From NCBI RefSeq assembly GCF_001570805.1, contig NZ_BCSJ01000015.1, positions 523,232-587,231 on the forward strand: DNA of 64,000 nucleotides, written 5' to 3'. Below are positions 34,537-44,167 of this stretch, piece by piece. Positions within the stretch are counted from its first letter, which is position 1. Every line of letters starts with the position of its first letter. The translations under genes and the position numbers were made by a program. The notes under the pieces are model-generated. The model searched no databases, was not told the DNA's origin, and saw only the letters and a list, made by a program, of their open reading frames with translations. This stretch comes from Brevibacterium epidermidis NBRC 14811. GTDB taxonomy: Bacteria > Actinomycetota > Actinomycetes > Actinomycetales > Brevibacteriaceae.

Positions 34537-36552
34537 GTGACGATCCTCTACACCATCGGACTGGGCGTCCTCAGCGCGCTCATCGTCGGATTCCTCGTCC
34601 GGCGGATGATGCTCACCGGCACCGGGGCTGCCCGCAACACCATCGTCTCCCTCATCATGGGCCTGTCGATCTGGCCGATCACCCTCCAGGCCTACAAGAT
34701 GCTCGGCATCTCCGCAGGCGGATACTATCCAACCCTCGACATGAGCTTCCCCGCCATCATGGTCTTCCTGCTGCTCTTCGCCTGGTTCATCGTCATCCAG
34801 ATGTTCGTCCTGCTTGCGATCGAACTCATCATGCCCTCGGGCACGCTCAGCTCACTCATCCGCAACGCGCCGAAGATCCCCACCTGGTATCGCCGCGTCA
34901 ACCGCCTGGCCCAGATCCAGAAGATCCTCATCAAATTCGGCCTCTCCCGCTACCTGCGACCGCGAATTCCCACCCTGCGCGTCTCCCTCCGAGAGATCGC
35001 CGCCACCACCCGTGACGCCCTGGCCGCCTCGGGGGTCACGTTCATCAAGCTCGGCCAGTTCATCGCCACCCGCGGTGACATGATCCCGCACGAATTCGTC
35101 GAGGAGTTCTCCACCCTCCAGGCCGGGGTGAAGCCCGTTCCCTTCGCCGAGGTGAAGGACCAGCTTGAAGCCCGATGGGGCCGCCCCGTCGCCGAGGTGT
35201 TCGCCGAGTTCGATGAGAAACCGTTCGCCGGTGCCTCCGTCGCTCAGGTCCACCGAGCCGTGACCTGGGAAGGCCGCGTGGTCGCGGTCAAGGTGCAACG
35301 GCCGAAGATCCGCAAACAGGTCCGCGCCGACTGCGATATCGTCCTCACCCTGGCCGACCGGCTCGACCGCACCACCGACTGGGCGAAGAAGATCGGCATC
35401 TCGAAACTCGCCCGCAGCTTCGTCGATTCACTGCAGGGCGAACTCGACTACCGCGGCGAGCTCGCCCACATCGAAGCACTCCGCCTCGCCGATGAAACCG
35501 GCCGGTCGACGACGCAGACTGATTCTGTTGTCCATATCCCGCACGTGTATAAGGAGCTCTCCGGCGAGTTCGTCATCGTCATGGACCTTGTTGAAGGTTC
35601 CCCTCTGTCCCACGGCGCCGAGGTGGTCGACCACCTCTCCGAGATCGCGCGCAGAGAGATCGCCCAGGACCTCTTCCTCATGGTCGTCCGACAGGTGCTC
35701 GGGAAGGGCATCTTCCACGCCGACCTCCACCCTGGAAACATCGTCGTCTCAAGCGCGGGCCGTGCCGGCCTCGTCGACTTCGGTGCCGTCGGCCGGATCG
35801 ACAAACGCGATCGCCGAGCCATCGCGCTGCTGCTCATGGCCTTCGACTCGCAGAACTCGCAGGCGGCAACCGCCGCGATCCTCGAACTGCTCGGGACTCC
35901 GAGCGAAGTGAACCTGCGGGAGTTGCAGCGTGAGATCGGGCAGATCATGCTCAAATACGGAGACGGGGCACCGGGCTCGACCTCGGCGGCGCTGTTCGGC
36001 GAGCTCATTGACTTCGTCGTCGACTTCGGTTTCCCGATGCCGGCCTCGGTAGCAACAGCATTCCGTGCTATCAGTACCCTCGAGGGATCGATTACTCGTC
36101 TGGTGCCGGAACTCAACCTGCTGGCCCTAGTCACGCAGAACGGTAAGACGTTGCTGCGCGAGGTCGGGGGACTGGGAGTCGACCGACACGAGATGACGCT
36201 CTACGCGGCGGCGACTGCACCGCAGATCGCTGAGCTGCCCGGGCAGATCTCGCGTATCGCCGGTCACCTGCAGGACGGCACGCTCGACGTCGGGACGAGT
36301 GGGCTGAACATTGCGACGATCAAGAATCTGCTGGTCTCCACGGTTGAACAGTTCATTCAGGTCATCGTCTCAACTGCACTCATCCTCGGCGGGGTGATCC
36401 TTATGGCCGCTGACTTCGGACCTGCCCTGGCCCCTGAGCTCAAACTCTTCACGTACTTCGGCGCCTGGATGTTACTTGCTGGTAGTGTGATTGCGGCGTT
36501 GGTTCTTGCACCAGCGCTCAGGCAGAGGATGACGTGGGAAGGGCTGGGGTAG
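34537..36552 (+). CDS. ABC1/UbiB-family atypical kinase, membrane-anchored
   Basis: A 671-residue protein. About three membrane segments at the N-terminus (1-110) precede an ABC1 kinase-like domain (about 165-480): the family KxGQ motif appears as FIKLGQFIATRGDMIP, the Ala-rich loop as FAGASVAQVHRA, then VAVKVQRP, HADLHPGNIVV and VDFGAVGRI. Two membrane helices close the C-terminus. Relatives (UbiB/ADCK) support quinone or lipid metabolism through ATPase activity. The GTG start follows GGAAGGG. A patatin-like gene follows after 5 bp, a suggestive pairing with lipid metabolism. Confidence 0.85.
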   Translation: MTILYTIGLGVLSALIVGFLVRRMMLTGTGAARNTIVSLIMGLSIWPITLQAYKMLGISAGGYYPTLDMSFPAIMVFLLLFAWFIVIQMFVLLAIELIMPSGTLSSLIRNAPKIPTWYRRVNRLAQIQKILIKFGLSRYLRPRIPTLRVSLREIAATTRDALAASGVTFIKLGQFIATRGDMIPHEFVEEFSTLQAGVKPVPFAEVKDQLEARWGRPVAEVFAEFDEKPFAGASVAQVHRAVTWEGRVVAVKVQRPKIRKQVRADCDIVLTLADRLDRTTDWAKKIGISKLARSFVDSLQGELDYRGELAHIEALRLADETGRSTTQTDSVVHIPHVYKELSGEFVIVMDLVEGSPLSHGAEVVDHLSEIARREIAQDLFLMVVRQVLGKGIFHADLHPGNIVVSSAGRAGLVDFGAVGRIDKRDRRAIALLLMAFDSQNSQAATAAILELLGTPSEVNLRELQREIGQIMLKYGDGAPGSTSAALFGELIDFVVDFGFPMPASVATAFRAISTLEGSITRLVPELNLLALVTQNGKTLLREVGGLGVDRHEMTLYAAATAPQIAELPGQISRIAGHLQDGTLDVGTSGLNIATIKNLLVSTVEQFIQVIVSTALILGGVILMAADFGPALAPELKLFTYFGAWMLLAGSVIAALVLAPALRQRMTWEGLG

Positions 36553-36557
36553 GCCAA

Positions 36558-37460
36558 GTGACGGAGCCAGTGGAGACGACGCGAATCAGCGATACCGCAC
36601 TCATCTTCGAAGGCGGTGGCATGCGGGCTTCGCTCACCAGCGCCGTGGCAGTCGTCTTGCTCAACGAAGGCTTGGCGTTTGACTGGGTCGCCGGCATCAG
36701 CGCAGGAGCATCCACTGCAGTGAACTACCTCTCCGGAGACGCGTGGAGGATACGCAGGTCATTCGTCGAGTTCGCCGCGGAAGAAGAATTCGGCGGGTGG
36801 CGGTACTTCGCCCGTGGCAAGGGAATGTTCCACGGCGAGTACATCTACCAACGAGCGGGCGCTCCCGATGAGGCTCTGCCGTTCGACTGGGACACCTACG
36901 AGGCAAGCACTGGTGACATGCGGATCATCGCGTTCGATGCGGTGACCGGCGATGAGGCGGTGTGGTCGAAGAAGGACACCCCGAACATCGACGATTTGAT
37001 GATCCGGGTGCAGGCATCATCGACGATGCCGATTGTCATGCCGCCTGTCCACCTCGACGGGCATGTGTACGTCGACGGTGCGATGGGGGAGGACGGCGGG
37101 ATCGCCCTGAGCCAGGCCCAGCGCGAGGGCTTCGAGAAGTTCGTCATCGTTCTGACCCAGGAACGCAGGTACAAGAAAGTGCCGCAGAGATTTCCGGCGG
37201 TCTATCGCAGAATCTTCCGAAAATATCCGGCCTTGGCTGATGCGCTGCTGACTCGGTGGAAGCGATACAACGAGACCCGCGAACGAATCTTCGAACTCGA
37301 AGCGGAGGGGAAGGCCCACGTCTTCGCTCCTGAGCGTATGCCAGTCGACAACAGCACTCGTGATCTCTCGCGGCTCGCAGCTGCTCACCGGATGGGACTG
37401 TCGCAGTCTCGGCGGGAGCTTCCGGTGATGCGGGAGTTTCTTGGTGTTGGGCTCAGTTAG
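36558..37460 (+). CDS. Patatin-like phospholipase
   Basis: A 300-residue patatin-fold lipid acyl hydrolase. The oxyanion loop is LIFEGGGMRASLTSA, the nucleophile GISAGAS (G-x-S-x-G), and the dyad Asp lies in YVDGAMGEDGG (DGA). The GTG at 36558 is preferred; the longer frame overlaps the ABC1 gene stop. A basic helical stretch (RRYKKVPQRFPAVYRRIFRKY) follows the catalytic part, typical of the YjjU-like bacterial subgroup. Co-transcription with the ABC1 gene is likely. Confidence 0.88.
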   Translation: MTEPVETTRISDTALIFEGGGMRASLTSAVAVVLLNEGLAFDWVAGISAGASTAVNYLSGDAWRIRRSFVEFAAEEEFGGWRYFARGKGMFHGEYIYQRAGAPDEALPFDWDTYEASTGDMRIIAFDAVTGDEAVWSKKDTPNIDDLMIRVQASSTMPIVMPPVHLDGHVYVDGAMGEDGGIALSQAQREGFEKFVIVLTQERRYKKVPQRFPAVYRRIFRKYPALADALLTRWKRYNETRERIFELEAEGKAHVFAPERMPVDNSTRDLSRLAAAHRMGLSQSRRELPVMREFLGVGLS

Positions 37461-37718
37461 AAAGCGACCCGGAGGCGGGGCAAGACATCCAATATAATGG
37501 GCCAATCGGGGAACAGCTGCTTCCGGACGAGTTTTTGCTGGTGTTGATTTAGTGAGCGGCAGGCCTGGCCCGGTGTCGGCGGATGCGAATTTGACTGAGA
37601 CTCGACTTGGGTGACAGCTCATGGGAATTGTTGTCTGACATGTTGACAGAATACGAATGGGCCTGTGCTCTGACCTCTATCATTGGGAGACAACAGTGGT
37701 GGAGACCGAAAGTGAGCA

Positions 37719-39038
37719 ATGATGGCAATATCGGATTGGTTCAAGACGCCAGAATCTGATGAAACCGACCTGTTCAGGCGGTCTCGCCCAACCAAGGCGC
37801 AACGAGAAGCGATTCATAGCTACCTGGAGATCCCAGTCTTTCCTTGGGACACCTCAATCTGTGCCCTGATCGATCAGCACAACCAGTTTGTATTGGCGTT
37901 CCCCGACGCCAGCTCAAAAGAGCGTAAAGCCGAAAGCTTTATGTTTGACATCCAAACTACTCTTAATTTAATTGCATACGTGGATGACCTTGATCCACTC
38001 AGCGGTGCACTTTTAGCTAGGCCGTTGGCATTTGTCGAACCCACCGTAGATAATTCCCAGTTTTCAGATGTGGAATCAGATCTCCTTCAGAAGTACGAAG
38101 CCAATTCAATAGTGAGCTGGCCGACCTTGTTGCTGGAGGGACACATTAAAGCGCCAAGCGGTCCCGGCCAGTTGCCGCAGTTTCGTCCGTCTGGATCCAC
38201 CACACATTATCAGGTGGTCAGCGATTGTTCGATTACCTTTGGTACGCGAGTAGTTGCGCTAGTAGTGGCGCTGGTAACCGAAGGGCGCCGGGGGCCCGAA
38301 ATTATGCTGGATATACTGAACACTAATGATTGCACTGACTATAATTCATCGACTTACCGGAAGCTCCCTGGTGCATCTTTGGCGGAGTCCATGCATTTCT
38401 TTAACCAATTAGATAGGGCATTTTACAATTTGCGAATCCCTGGGGTGAGCTATGAATCCTGGGTAGAACTTGAGCAGGACTATGATTATTTAATTAGGAG
38501 AAGTAGCCTGATCGGCGATTCTCACTTACGCGAGTGGCAAGACAGAGACGCCAGGTTTGAAGAGATTTTGAATGCTGCGATACCAGGCACGAGAATGCCT
38601 GGTAGTCGTCAGATATTTGAACCAATGCAAATAGATGGCGGTGCGGATGTTGGTAGTTCGCTGAGGCTTCCGTCGCCACGATTGATTAAGACTCCTCGCG
38701 ATGCCGAAATTTATGCAGCAGAAGTTATGGAAGCAACTGGGTTCACGAACGTCGTCCCCACTGGCTTGGGAGCTGACGGCGGGATCGACGTTGAGTCAAC
38801 GGAAGCAATTGCGCAGGTCAAGCTTGAGGGGAGGCGATCATCTCGCGAGCAGCTTCAACGGCTTTATGGCATAGCAGCGCATCGTGATGCGTTGGCATTA
38901 TTTTTCTCGCTGGGAGGGTACTCGGCTCAAGCGATCCAGTGGGCCGAAGAGACAGGCATGCACCTCTTCGAGTTCGAGTTTGACGGGACCGTGATTCCTA
39001 GATCTTCGCTGGCCAAACAGCTCTTCAGGATGAGTTGA
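37719..39038 (+). CDS. Mrr-like restriction-endonuclease-fold protein
   Basis: A 439-residue protein. The N-terminal 320 residues have no family I recognise. The C-terminus is an Mrr_cat-type nuclease domain: GLGADGGIDVEST with Asp357, then AQVKLEGR with Gln366 and Lys368, the D-x8-Q-x-K core of PD-(D/E)xK restriction enzymes, followed by the usual helix (SREQLQRLYGIAA). Composition is clearly lower in GC than the genes around it, and no methylase lies beside it, so a methyl-directed (type IV) or solitary defence role is the best inference. A low-GC gap of about 260 bp precedes it. Confidence 0.7.
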   Translation: MMAISDWFKTPESDETDLFRRSRPTKAQREAIHSYLEIPVFPWDTSICALIDQHNQFVLAFPDASSKERKAESFMFDIQTTLNLIAYVDDLDPLSGALLARPLAFVEPTVDNSQFSDVESDLLQKYEANSIVSWPTLLLEGHIKAPSGPGQLPQFRPSGSTTHYQVVSDCSITFGTRVVALVVALVTEGRRGPEIMLDILNTNDCTDYNSSTYRKLPGASLAESMHFFNQLDRAFYNLRIPGVSYESWVELEQDYDYLIRRSSLIGDSHLREWQDRDARFEEILNAAIPGTRMPGSRQIFEPMQIDGGADVGSSLRLPSPRLIKTPRDAEIYAAEVMEATGFTNVVPTGLGADGGIDVESTEAIAQVKLEGRRSSREQLQRLYGIAAHRDALALFFSLGGYSAQAIQWAEETGMHLFEFEFDGTVIPRSSLAKQLFRMS

Positions 39039-39167
39039 TTAGTGCGTGCGTCTCTTAATTCAGAGGTGGGGATGAGCCGTTCGATTTAATTGCTTGTAGC
39101 GTTATATGCCTGGTGGTCTGAATTAGGTTCAAGTAGCTTCGTCGGAATGCAAGCGCCCGGCGTAGGG

Positions 39168-39941
39168 CTACTTGAACCCCAACTTCACCGAAATCTCCCT
39201 CGCAGCTGCCTTCATCACCGGCACCAGCCCCTGCATCCGATCCTTCGGCATGAATGGGCGAGTGGCCGACAGCGAAATGCCGGCCACGATGTCCCCGCTG
39301 CCATCACGAATGGGAGCAGCCACGCACCGAATGCCCGGCTCATTCTCTTCTAGATCGAGTGCGGCTCCGTCGCGGGTGTAGCCCTCCATCCTCTTCACGA
39401 ATGCGTCTACCGCAGCGGAGTCGGCACCGGGGTTTTCTGCGACGAACAGACCCTCCCACCGCTCTTCCTGCCCAAGCAGCAGTGCCTTGCCGACACCGGT
39501 GCGCGTCATCGGCATCCTATGACCGATCCGAGAACGCATCTCGGCCCCGCGGGTGCCTGGGATCTTATGGAGATAGAGCACCGACTCACCATCCTCGACC
39601 GAGAGATGGATCGTGTCCTGAGTCCGTTCAGCCAACGCCTCCAGGCTCTCCCTGGCTACGACCGGCAGCGGATCCTGATTGAGCGCGGTGAAACCATACT
39701 CGATCAGCGTCGGCCCGAGCCGAAACTCTCCCGGCGACCCATGCCGCAGATACCCCATCTGCACCAACAGCTGGATCATCCTGTGTGCACTTGACCGACC
39801 GATACCCGTCGAATCAACGATCGACTTCAGCGTCGTCGAGCCATGAGCCACGGCGCTGACGATCTGCAGCCCTCTGGCCAGGGTCTGAGTGCCCTGCGGA
39901 ATGGCTTCGCCGATAACAGTTCCAGAATCCTCGATCATCAC
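39168..39941 (-). CDS. IclR-family regulator of the galactonate cluster
   Basis: A 257-residue IclR protein: winged HTH at about 18-80 (ARGLQIVSAVAHGSTTLKSIVDSTGIGRSSAHRMIQLLVQMGYL) and the IclR effector domain (RMPMTRTGVGKALLLG, EENEPGIRCVAAPIRD, AGISLSATRPFM). It is divergent from dgoK, with about 75-100 bp between, and so most likely represses the dgo operon until galactonate or a derivative binds. The E. coli counterpart DgoR is of the GntR family, so the regulator type differs. Confidence 0.85.
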   Translation of the reverse strand: MMIEDSGTVIGEAIPQGTQTLARGLQIVSAVAHGSTTLKSIVDSTGIGRSSAHRMIQLLVQMGYLRHGSPGEFRLGPTLIEYGFTALNQDPLPVVARESLEALAERTQDTIHLSVEDGESVLYLHKIPGTRGAEMRSRIGHRMPMTRTGVGKALLLGQEERWEGLFVAENPGADSAAVDAFVKRMEGYTRDGAALDLEENEPGIRCVAAPIRDGSGDIVAGISLSATRPFMPKDRMQGLVPVMKAAAREISVKLGFK

Positions 39942-40015
39942 CCCAGTATGTCACCCCATCCCACATATAGGGACACCGGTGGCGCATGGTGGAACACGTG
40001 CTCATAGTGGCATCT

Positions 40016-40996
40016 ATGGCAAATCTGGCACCACCCGAGGCCCCACAGATGATCGGCCTCGACTGGGGGACAAGCTCTCTGAGAGCCTTCCTCATCGACA
40101 GCGACGGACAGGTCCTCGCCGAACGCAACGGTTCCGACGGCATCATGGCCGTCAGCTCCGACACCACAGATCTCCGAGGCGACTTCTCCCGGATCGCTGA
40201 AGCCGCGGTTGGCGACTGGCTGACCACCTACGGCCCCCTGCCGATGCTCGCCTGCGGAATGATCGGCTCAACCCAGGGCGTCGCTGAGGCGGGCTACCTC
40301 GATCTTCCCGCCGACCTCAGCGACATGGGCAGGCGACTGACGACGGTCGAACTGACGACCGGTGACCTCCACATCGTCCCTGGCCTGCAGAAAGCCCCGA
40401 CCGAGGCGACCGCACCCGATGTCATCCGCGGGGAAGAGACTCAACTGCTCGGCCTCCTCGGCGTGGATGACACCGAACCGAGCACGGTGATCCTGCCCGG
40501 CACACACACCAAATGGGTGAGCTGCCACGGACAACGTGTCACCGACTTCACCACCTCGATGAGCGGGGAGCTCTTCGGCCTGCTCAGCACCTCATCGATC
40601 CTCGGCCGCCTCGCCGAACCCACCGCAGGCTTCCACTCTGAGGCTTTCGACTGGGGACTGAGCGTCGGAGCTGACGACCCCGCCGCCGTCACGTCCTCAA
40701 TCTTCTCCGCCCGAACCTGGGCTCTCGACGGACGCCTGCGTGCCGAAGAAGTCAACGACTACCTCTCGGGAATGCTCATCGGCGCCGAGGTGGCCCACCA
40801 GCTCGCCGTGGTTGCCGAGTCGAGCGCCCCCGTCATCGTCTGCGGAACCACAGATCTGACGAAGCGCTACACCCGCGCACTGCACCGAGCAGGCCGAGAG
40901 ACGATTAACGCGAATCCGCGTGCGGCCGCCACCGGTCTCTTCCGCATCGCCGTACAATCCGGCCTCGTCCCGACCAAGGAGCACACCCATGCCTGA
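40016..40996 (+). CDS. dgoK: 2-dehydro-3-deoxygalactonokinase
   Basis: A 326-residue sugar-acid kinase (DgoK family) that phosphorylates 2-keto-3-deoxygalactonate using ATP. It opens with the phosphate-1-like MIGLDWGTSSLRAFLID, and has the family CGMIGSTQG, LPGTHTKWV and SGELFGLL motifs and a C-terminal CGTTDLT. The start at 40016 (MANLAPP) is favoured; an in-frame ATG at 39986 also exists. It overlaps dgoA by 8 bases. Confidence 0.88.
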   Translation: MANLAPPEAPQMIGLDWGTSSLRAFLIDSDGQVLAERNGSDGIMAVSSDTTDLRGDFSRIAEAAVGDWLTTYGPLPMLACGMIGSTQGVAEAGYLDLPADLSDMGRRLTTVELTTGDLHIVPGLQKAPTEATAPDVIRGEETQLLGLLGVDDTEPSTVILPGTHTKWVSCHGQRVTDFTTSMSGELFGLLSTSSILGRLAEPTAGFHSEAFDWGLSVGADDPAAVTSSIFSARTWALDGRLRAEEVNDYLSGMLIGAEVAHQLAVVAESSAPVIVCGTTDLTKRYTRALHRAGRETINANPRAAATGLFRIAVQSGLVPTKEHTHA

Positions 40997-41603
40997 CACT
41001 GTCCCCTCCGGCCTCATCGCCATCCTCCGCGGTGTCCGCCCCGACGAAGTCCTCGACATCGCCGAGGGCATCGTCGCCGCCGGGTTCTCCGCCATCGAGG
41101 TTCCGCTCAACTCGCCCGACCCCCTCGACTCGATCGCCGCGCTGGTCGAACGGTTCGGCAACGACCTGGAGATCGGTGCCGGCACCGTGCTCACCGCCAA
41201 TCAGGTCCGCGATTGCGAGCGAGCCGGTGCCCGCATCATCGTCGCCCCCGACACCGACACCGAAGTCATCCAGACCGCGCTCGGGATGGGCCTCACCCCA
41301 TACCCGGGAGCAGCGACACCAACCGAGGCGTTCGCAGCCATCAAAGCAGGCGCCACCAAGGTCAAACTCTTCCCCTCCTCGGCGGTGGGGATCAGCGGGA
41401 TGAAGGCCTGGAGTGAGGTGCTGCCTGTTGGCACCGAACTCTTCCCCGTCGGGGGAGTAGGAGCCGACAACGCCGCCGAATGGCGAAAGGCTGGCGCAGC
41501 CGGCCTCGGCCTCGGTTCTTCCCTCTATCGCCGAGGCGACCGCCCCGACGACGTCCGCACCCGGGCCCAGTCGATCGCCTCGGCGTGGGCGCCCACCAAC
41601 TGA
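40989..41603 (+). CDS. dgoA: 2-dehydro-3-deoxy-6-phosphogalactonate aldolase
   Basis: A 204-residue class I KDPG/KDPGal aldolase that splits the phosphorylated acid into pyruvate and glyceraldehyde 3-phosphate. It has the [13 protein letters not shown] start (catalytic Arg/Glu region), IGAGTVLT, and the Schiff-base Lys in [10 protein letters not shown] (about residue 127), then GGVGADN. The ATG at 40989 overlaps the dgoK stop. Confidence 0.9.
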   Translation: MPDTVPSGLIAILRGVRPDEVLDIAEGIVAAGFSAIEVPLNSPDPLDSIAALVERFGNDLEIGAGTVLTANQVRDCERAGARIIVAPDTDTEVIQTALGMGLTPYPGAATPTEAFAAIKAGATKVKLFPSSAVGISGMKAWSEVLPVGTELFPVGGVGADNAAEWRKAGAAGLGLGSSLYRRGDRPDDVRTRAQSIASAWAPTN

Positions 41604-41647
41604 GCACCGCTCCATCAACGACAACACCCGAACGAAAGGCCAGACCA

Positions 41648-42796
41648 ATGAAGATCACGTCGATGACGGCGTACACAGTGCCGCCTCGGTGGCTGTTCCT
41701 CAAGATCGAAACCGATGAAGGGATCGTGGGATGGGGCGAACCCATCATCGAAGGCAAGGCAGCCACCGTTGCCGCCGCCGTCGATGAGCTCTCCGACCTA
41801 CTCATCGGCAAGGATCCGGCGAACATCGAGGACCTGTGGACGATCATGTACCGCGGTGGCTTCTACCGCGGTGGCCCCATTCTTATGAGTGCGATCTCCG
41901 GAATCGATCAGGCACTGTGGGACATCAAGGGCAAGGCGCTTGGCCAACCTGTGCATCAGCTCCTCGGCGGGAAGGTCCGGGATCGGATCCGCACCTACTC
42001 GTGGATCGGCGGAGACCGTCCAGGCGACACCGCCGCAGCCGCACTCGAGACGAAGAACCGCGGGTTCACCGCGGTGAAGATGAACGCCACCGAGGAAATG
42101 CAGTTCATCGACTCCTTTACCAAGGTCGACCAGGTCATCGAGAACGTCCAGGCGATCCGGGAGGCCACAGGTGAGGATTTCGGCATCGGCGTCGACTTCC
42201 ACGGCCGCGTGCACAAGCCGATGGCCAAGGTCCTCATCAAGGAACTCGAACCCTACCGGCTGCTCTTCATCGAAGAACCGGTGCTCTCCGAACACTTCGG
42301 TTCACTCCGCGACGTCATGGCGAACACACCGACGCCGATCGCGTTGGGAGAGCGGCTCTTCTCACGGTGGGACTTCCGTGAGGTGGTCGCCTCCGGTGCC
42401 GTCGACATCGTCCAGCCGGATGTCTCCCACGCCGGCGGCATCACAGAGACGCGGAAGATTGCGATGATGGCCGAAGCCTACGATGTGGCGCTCGCGCTGC
42501 ACTGTCCCTTGGGGCCGATCGCGCTCGCCGCCTGCCTCCAGGTCGATGCCGGCAGCTACAACGCCTTCATCCAGGAACAGAGCCTGGGCATCCACTACAA
42601 CACGAGCAACGACCTGCTCGACTACGTCACTGACCCGTCGGTGTTCAACTACGACGACGGCATGATCGACATCCCGTCCGGACCGGGTCTCGGCATCGAG
42701 GTCAACGAAGAGTACGTCATCGAACGCTCCGCAGAAGGACACCGGTGGCGCAACCCCATCTGGCGCCACGCCGACGGCTCCTTCGCGGAATGGTGA
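41648..42796 (+). CDS. dgoD: Galactonate dehydratase (enolase superfamily)
   Basis: A 382-residue mandelate-racemase-like enolase-superfamily enzyme that dehydrates D-galactonate to 2-keto-3-deoxygalactonate. It begins [15 protein letters not shown]; metal ligands are in [11 protein letters not shown] (Asp about 183), FIEEPV (Glu about 209) and ALGERLF (Glu about 235). The catalytic His is in [18 protein letters not shown] (about 285), and [10 protein letters not shown] is also typical of DgoD. It follows dgoA by 44 bp. Confidence 0.92.
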   Translation: MKITSMTAYTVPPRWLFLKIETDEGIVGWGEPIIEGKAATVAAAVDELSDLLIGKDPANIEDLWTIMYRGGFYRGGPILMSAISGIDQALWDIKGKALGQPVHQLLGGKVRDRIRTYSWIGGDRPGDTAAAALETKNRGFTAVKMNATEEMQFIDSFTKVDQVIENVQAIREATGEDFGIGVDFHGRVHKPMAKVLIKELEPYRLLFIEEPVLSEHFGSLRDVMANTPTPIALGERLFSRWDFREVVASGAVDIVQPDVSHAGGITETRKIAMMAEAYDVALALHCPLGPIALAACLQVDAGSYNAFIQEQSLGIHYNTSNDLLDYVTDPSVFNYDDGMIDIPSGPGLGIEVNEEYVIERSAEGHRWRNPIWRHADGSFAEW

Positions 42797-42832
42797 CGGG
42801 ATGGGATCGGTAGAAGAGAAGGGTGTTCAACG

Positions 42833-44167
42833 ATGAGCTCGAAGACGGAAGCTACGGTGTCGCGACGTGTAGCCTCACCGGGAAGAGCCCGGTGGTGGAT
42901 CCTCGGATGGCTGCTCGCAGCGATGATGATCAACTACATGGATCGATCGTCACTGTCGATCGCAGCTCCACACATGATCGACGAACTCGGTCTGACCGCC
43001 GCGGACATCGGGCTGTTGGGTACTGCGTTCTCACTGACATACGCGTTCTTTCAGCTGCCAGGTGGATGGCTGACCGATCGTCTCGGTGCGAAGCCGGTAT
43101 ACGTCATTGCGTTGGGGCTCTGGTCGATCGCCACTGCGCTGATGGCTTTTGGCCACCACATGTGGCATTTTATGGTGTCACGAGTCCTGCTCGGAGTCTT
43201 CGAAGCCCCGGTATCGCCTACTTCAGCGAAGATAGTCGCCGAGTGGTTCCCACCCCGAGAGCGCGGAGCCGCAGTCGGCGTCTACGACTCGGGAAGCAAA
43301 TGGGGACCCGCCGTCGCTCCGCCGATCCTCACCTTCCTCATTATGGGCTTCGGTTGGCGAGCAATGTTCGTCATCCTCGGTGTGCTCGGTGTCATCGTGG
43401 CAGTGGGCTTCTGGGTTTTCTACCGTTCCCCGGAGTATGACCGCAGGGTCTCGGCGGCTGAACTCGAGCACATCCGAGCTCGAGAAGAAGACGACAATGC
43501 CCCGACCGGTCACATCCCCTGGTTGAAGCTCTTCACCAAGCCCCAAACTTGGGCAATGGTGCTGGGATTCGTCGCCGTCGTGTGGACACTGAACATCTTC
43601 GTGACCTTTCTGCCCCTGATGCTCAATGACATCTACTCGGTGGCCGATGCCGCACTGGGGTGGTACACGGCGATTCCATTCGCGGTCGGAGGCATCGGCG
43701 GTATCCTCGGCGGCTGGTTCACCACGAAGTATTCGCGGATGCGAGACCAATTAGCTCCTCTGGTCTGCAAACGACAGATCGCTGCAATCTATGGCGGCGC
43801 ACTCGCCGTATGCTCAGTCCTTGTCGGAGTGACCACCGGTCACTTTGTTCTCCAACTGTCGGCGATGAGCCTTGCACTGTTCTTCTGTGGAGCACTGAGC
43901 GCCGTGGGGTGGTCAATCCCTGCTGATGTGGTGACTGGTAGTCGCGTCGCCTCACTGGGATCTATCCAGAACTTCGGCGGCTACTTCGCTGGTTCACTCT
44001 CGCCTTGGCTCACCGGAGTCTTGGTGACGACCACAGACTCATACCTCGTTCCCTTCCTCCTGGGCGCCGTCGTCGCAGTAATTGCGGGAATCGCCTACCT
44101 GCTCCTGCTGCGGGCTCCGATACGTGTGACCAGCGGCCCAACAGAAACCGGAAACCCGACGTCATGA
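42833..44167 (+). CDS. MFS anion:cation symporter, probable galactonate carrier 1
   Basis: A 444-residue, 12-helix MFS protein of the ACS family (as E. coli DgoT). Landmarks are INYMDRSSLSIAAPHM in helix 1, PGGWLTDRLGAKPV in the loop between helices 2 and 3, and EWFPPRERGAAVGVYDSGSKWG. It sits inside the dgo cluster and probably imports galactonate or a related hexonate. It overlaps the second MFS gene by ATGA. Confidence 0.82.
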   Translation: MSSKTEATVSRRVASPGRARWWILGWLLAAMMINYMDRSSLSIAAPHMIDELGLTAADIGLLGTAFSLTYAFFQLPGGWLTDRLGAKPVYVIALGLWSIATALMAFGHHMWHFMVSRVLLGVFEAPVSPTSAKIVAEWFPPRERGAAVGVYDSGSKWGPAVAPPILTFLIMGFGWRAMFVILGVLGVIVAVGFWVFYRSPEYDRRVSAAELEHIRAREEDDNAPTGHIPWLKLFTKPQTWAMVLGFVAVVWTLNIFVTFLPLMLNDIYSVADAALGWYTAIPFAVGGIGGILGGWFTTKYSRMRDQLAPLVCKRQIAAIYGGALAVCSVLVGVTTGHFVLQLSAMSLALFFCGALSAVGWSIPADVVTGSRVASLGSIQNFGGYFAGSLSPWLTGVLVTTTDSYLVPFLLGAVVAVIAGIAYLLLLRAPIRVTSGPTETGNPTS

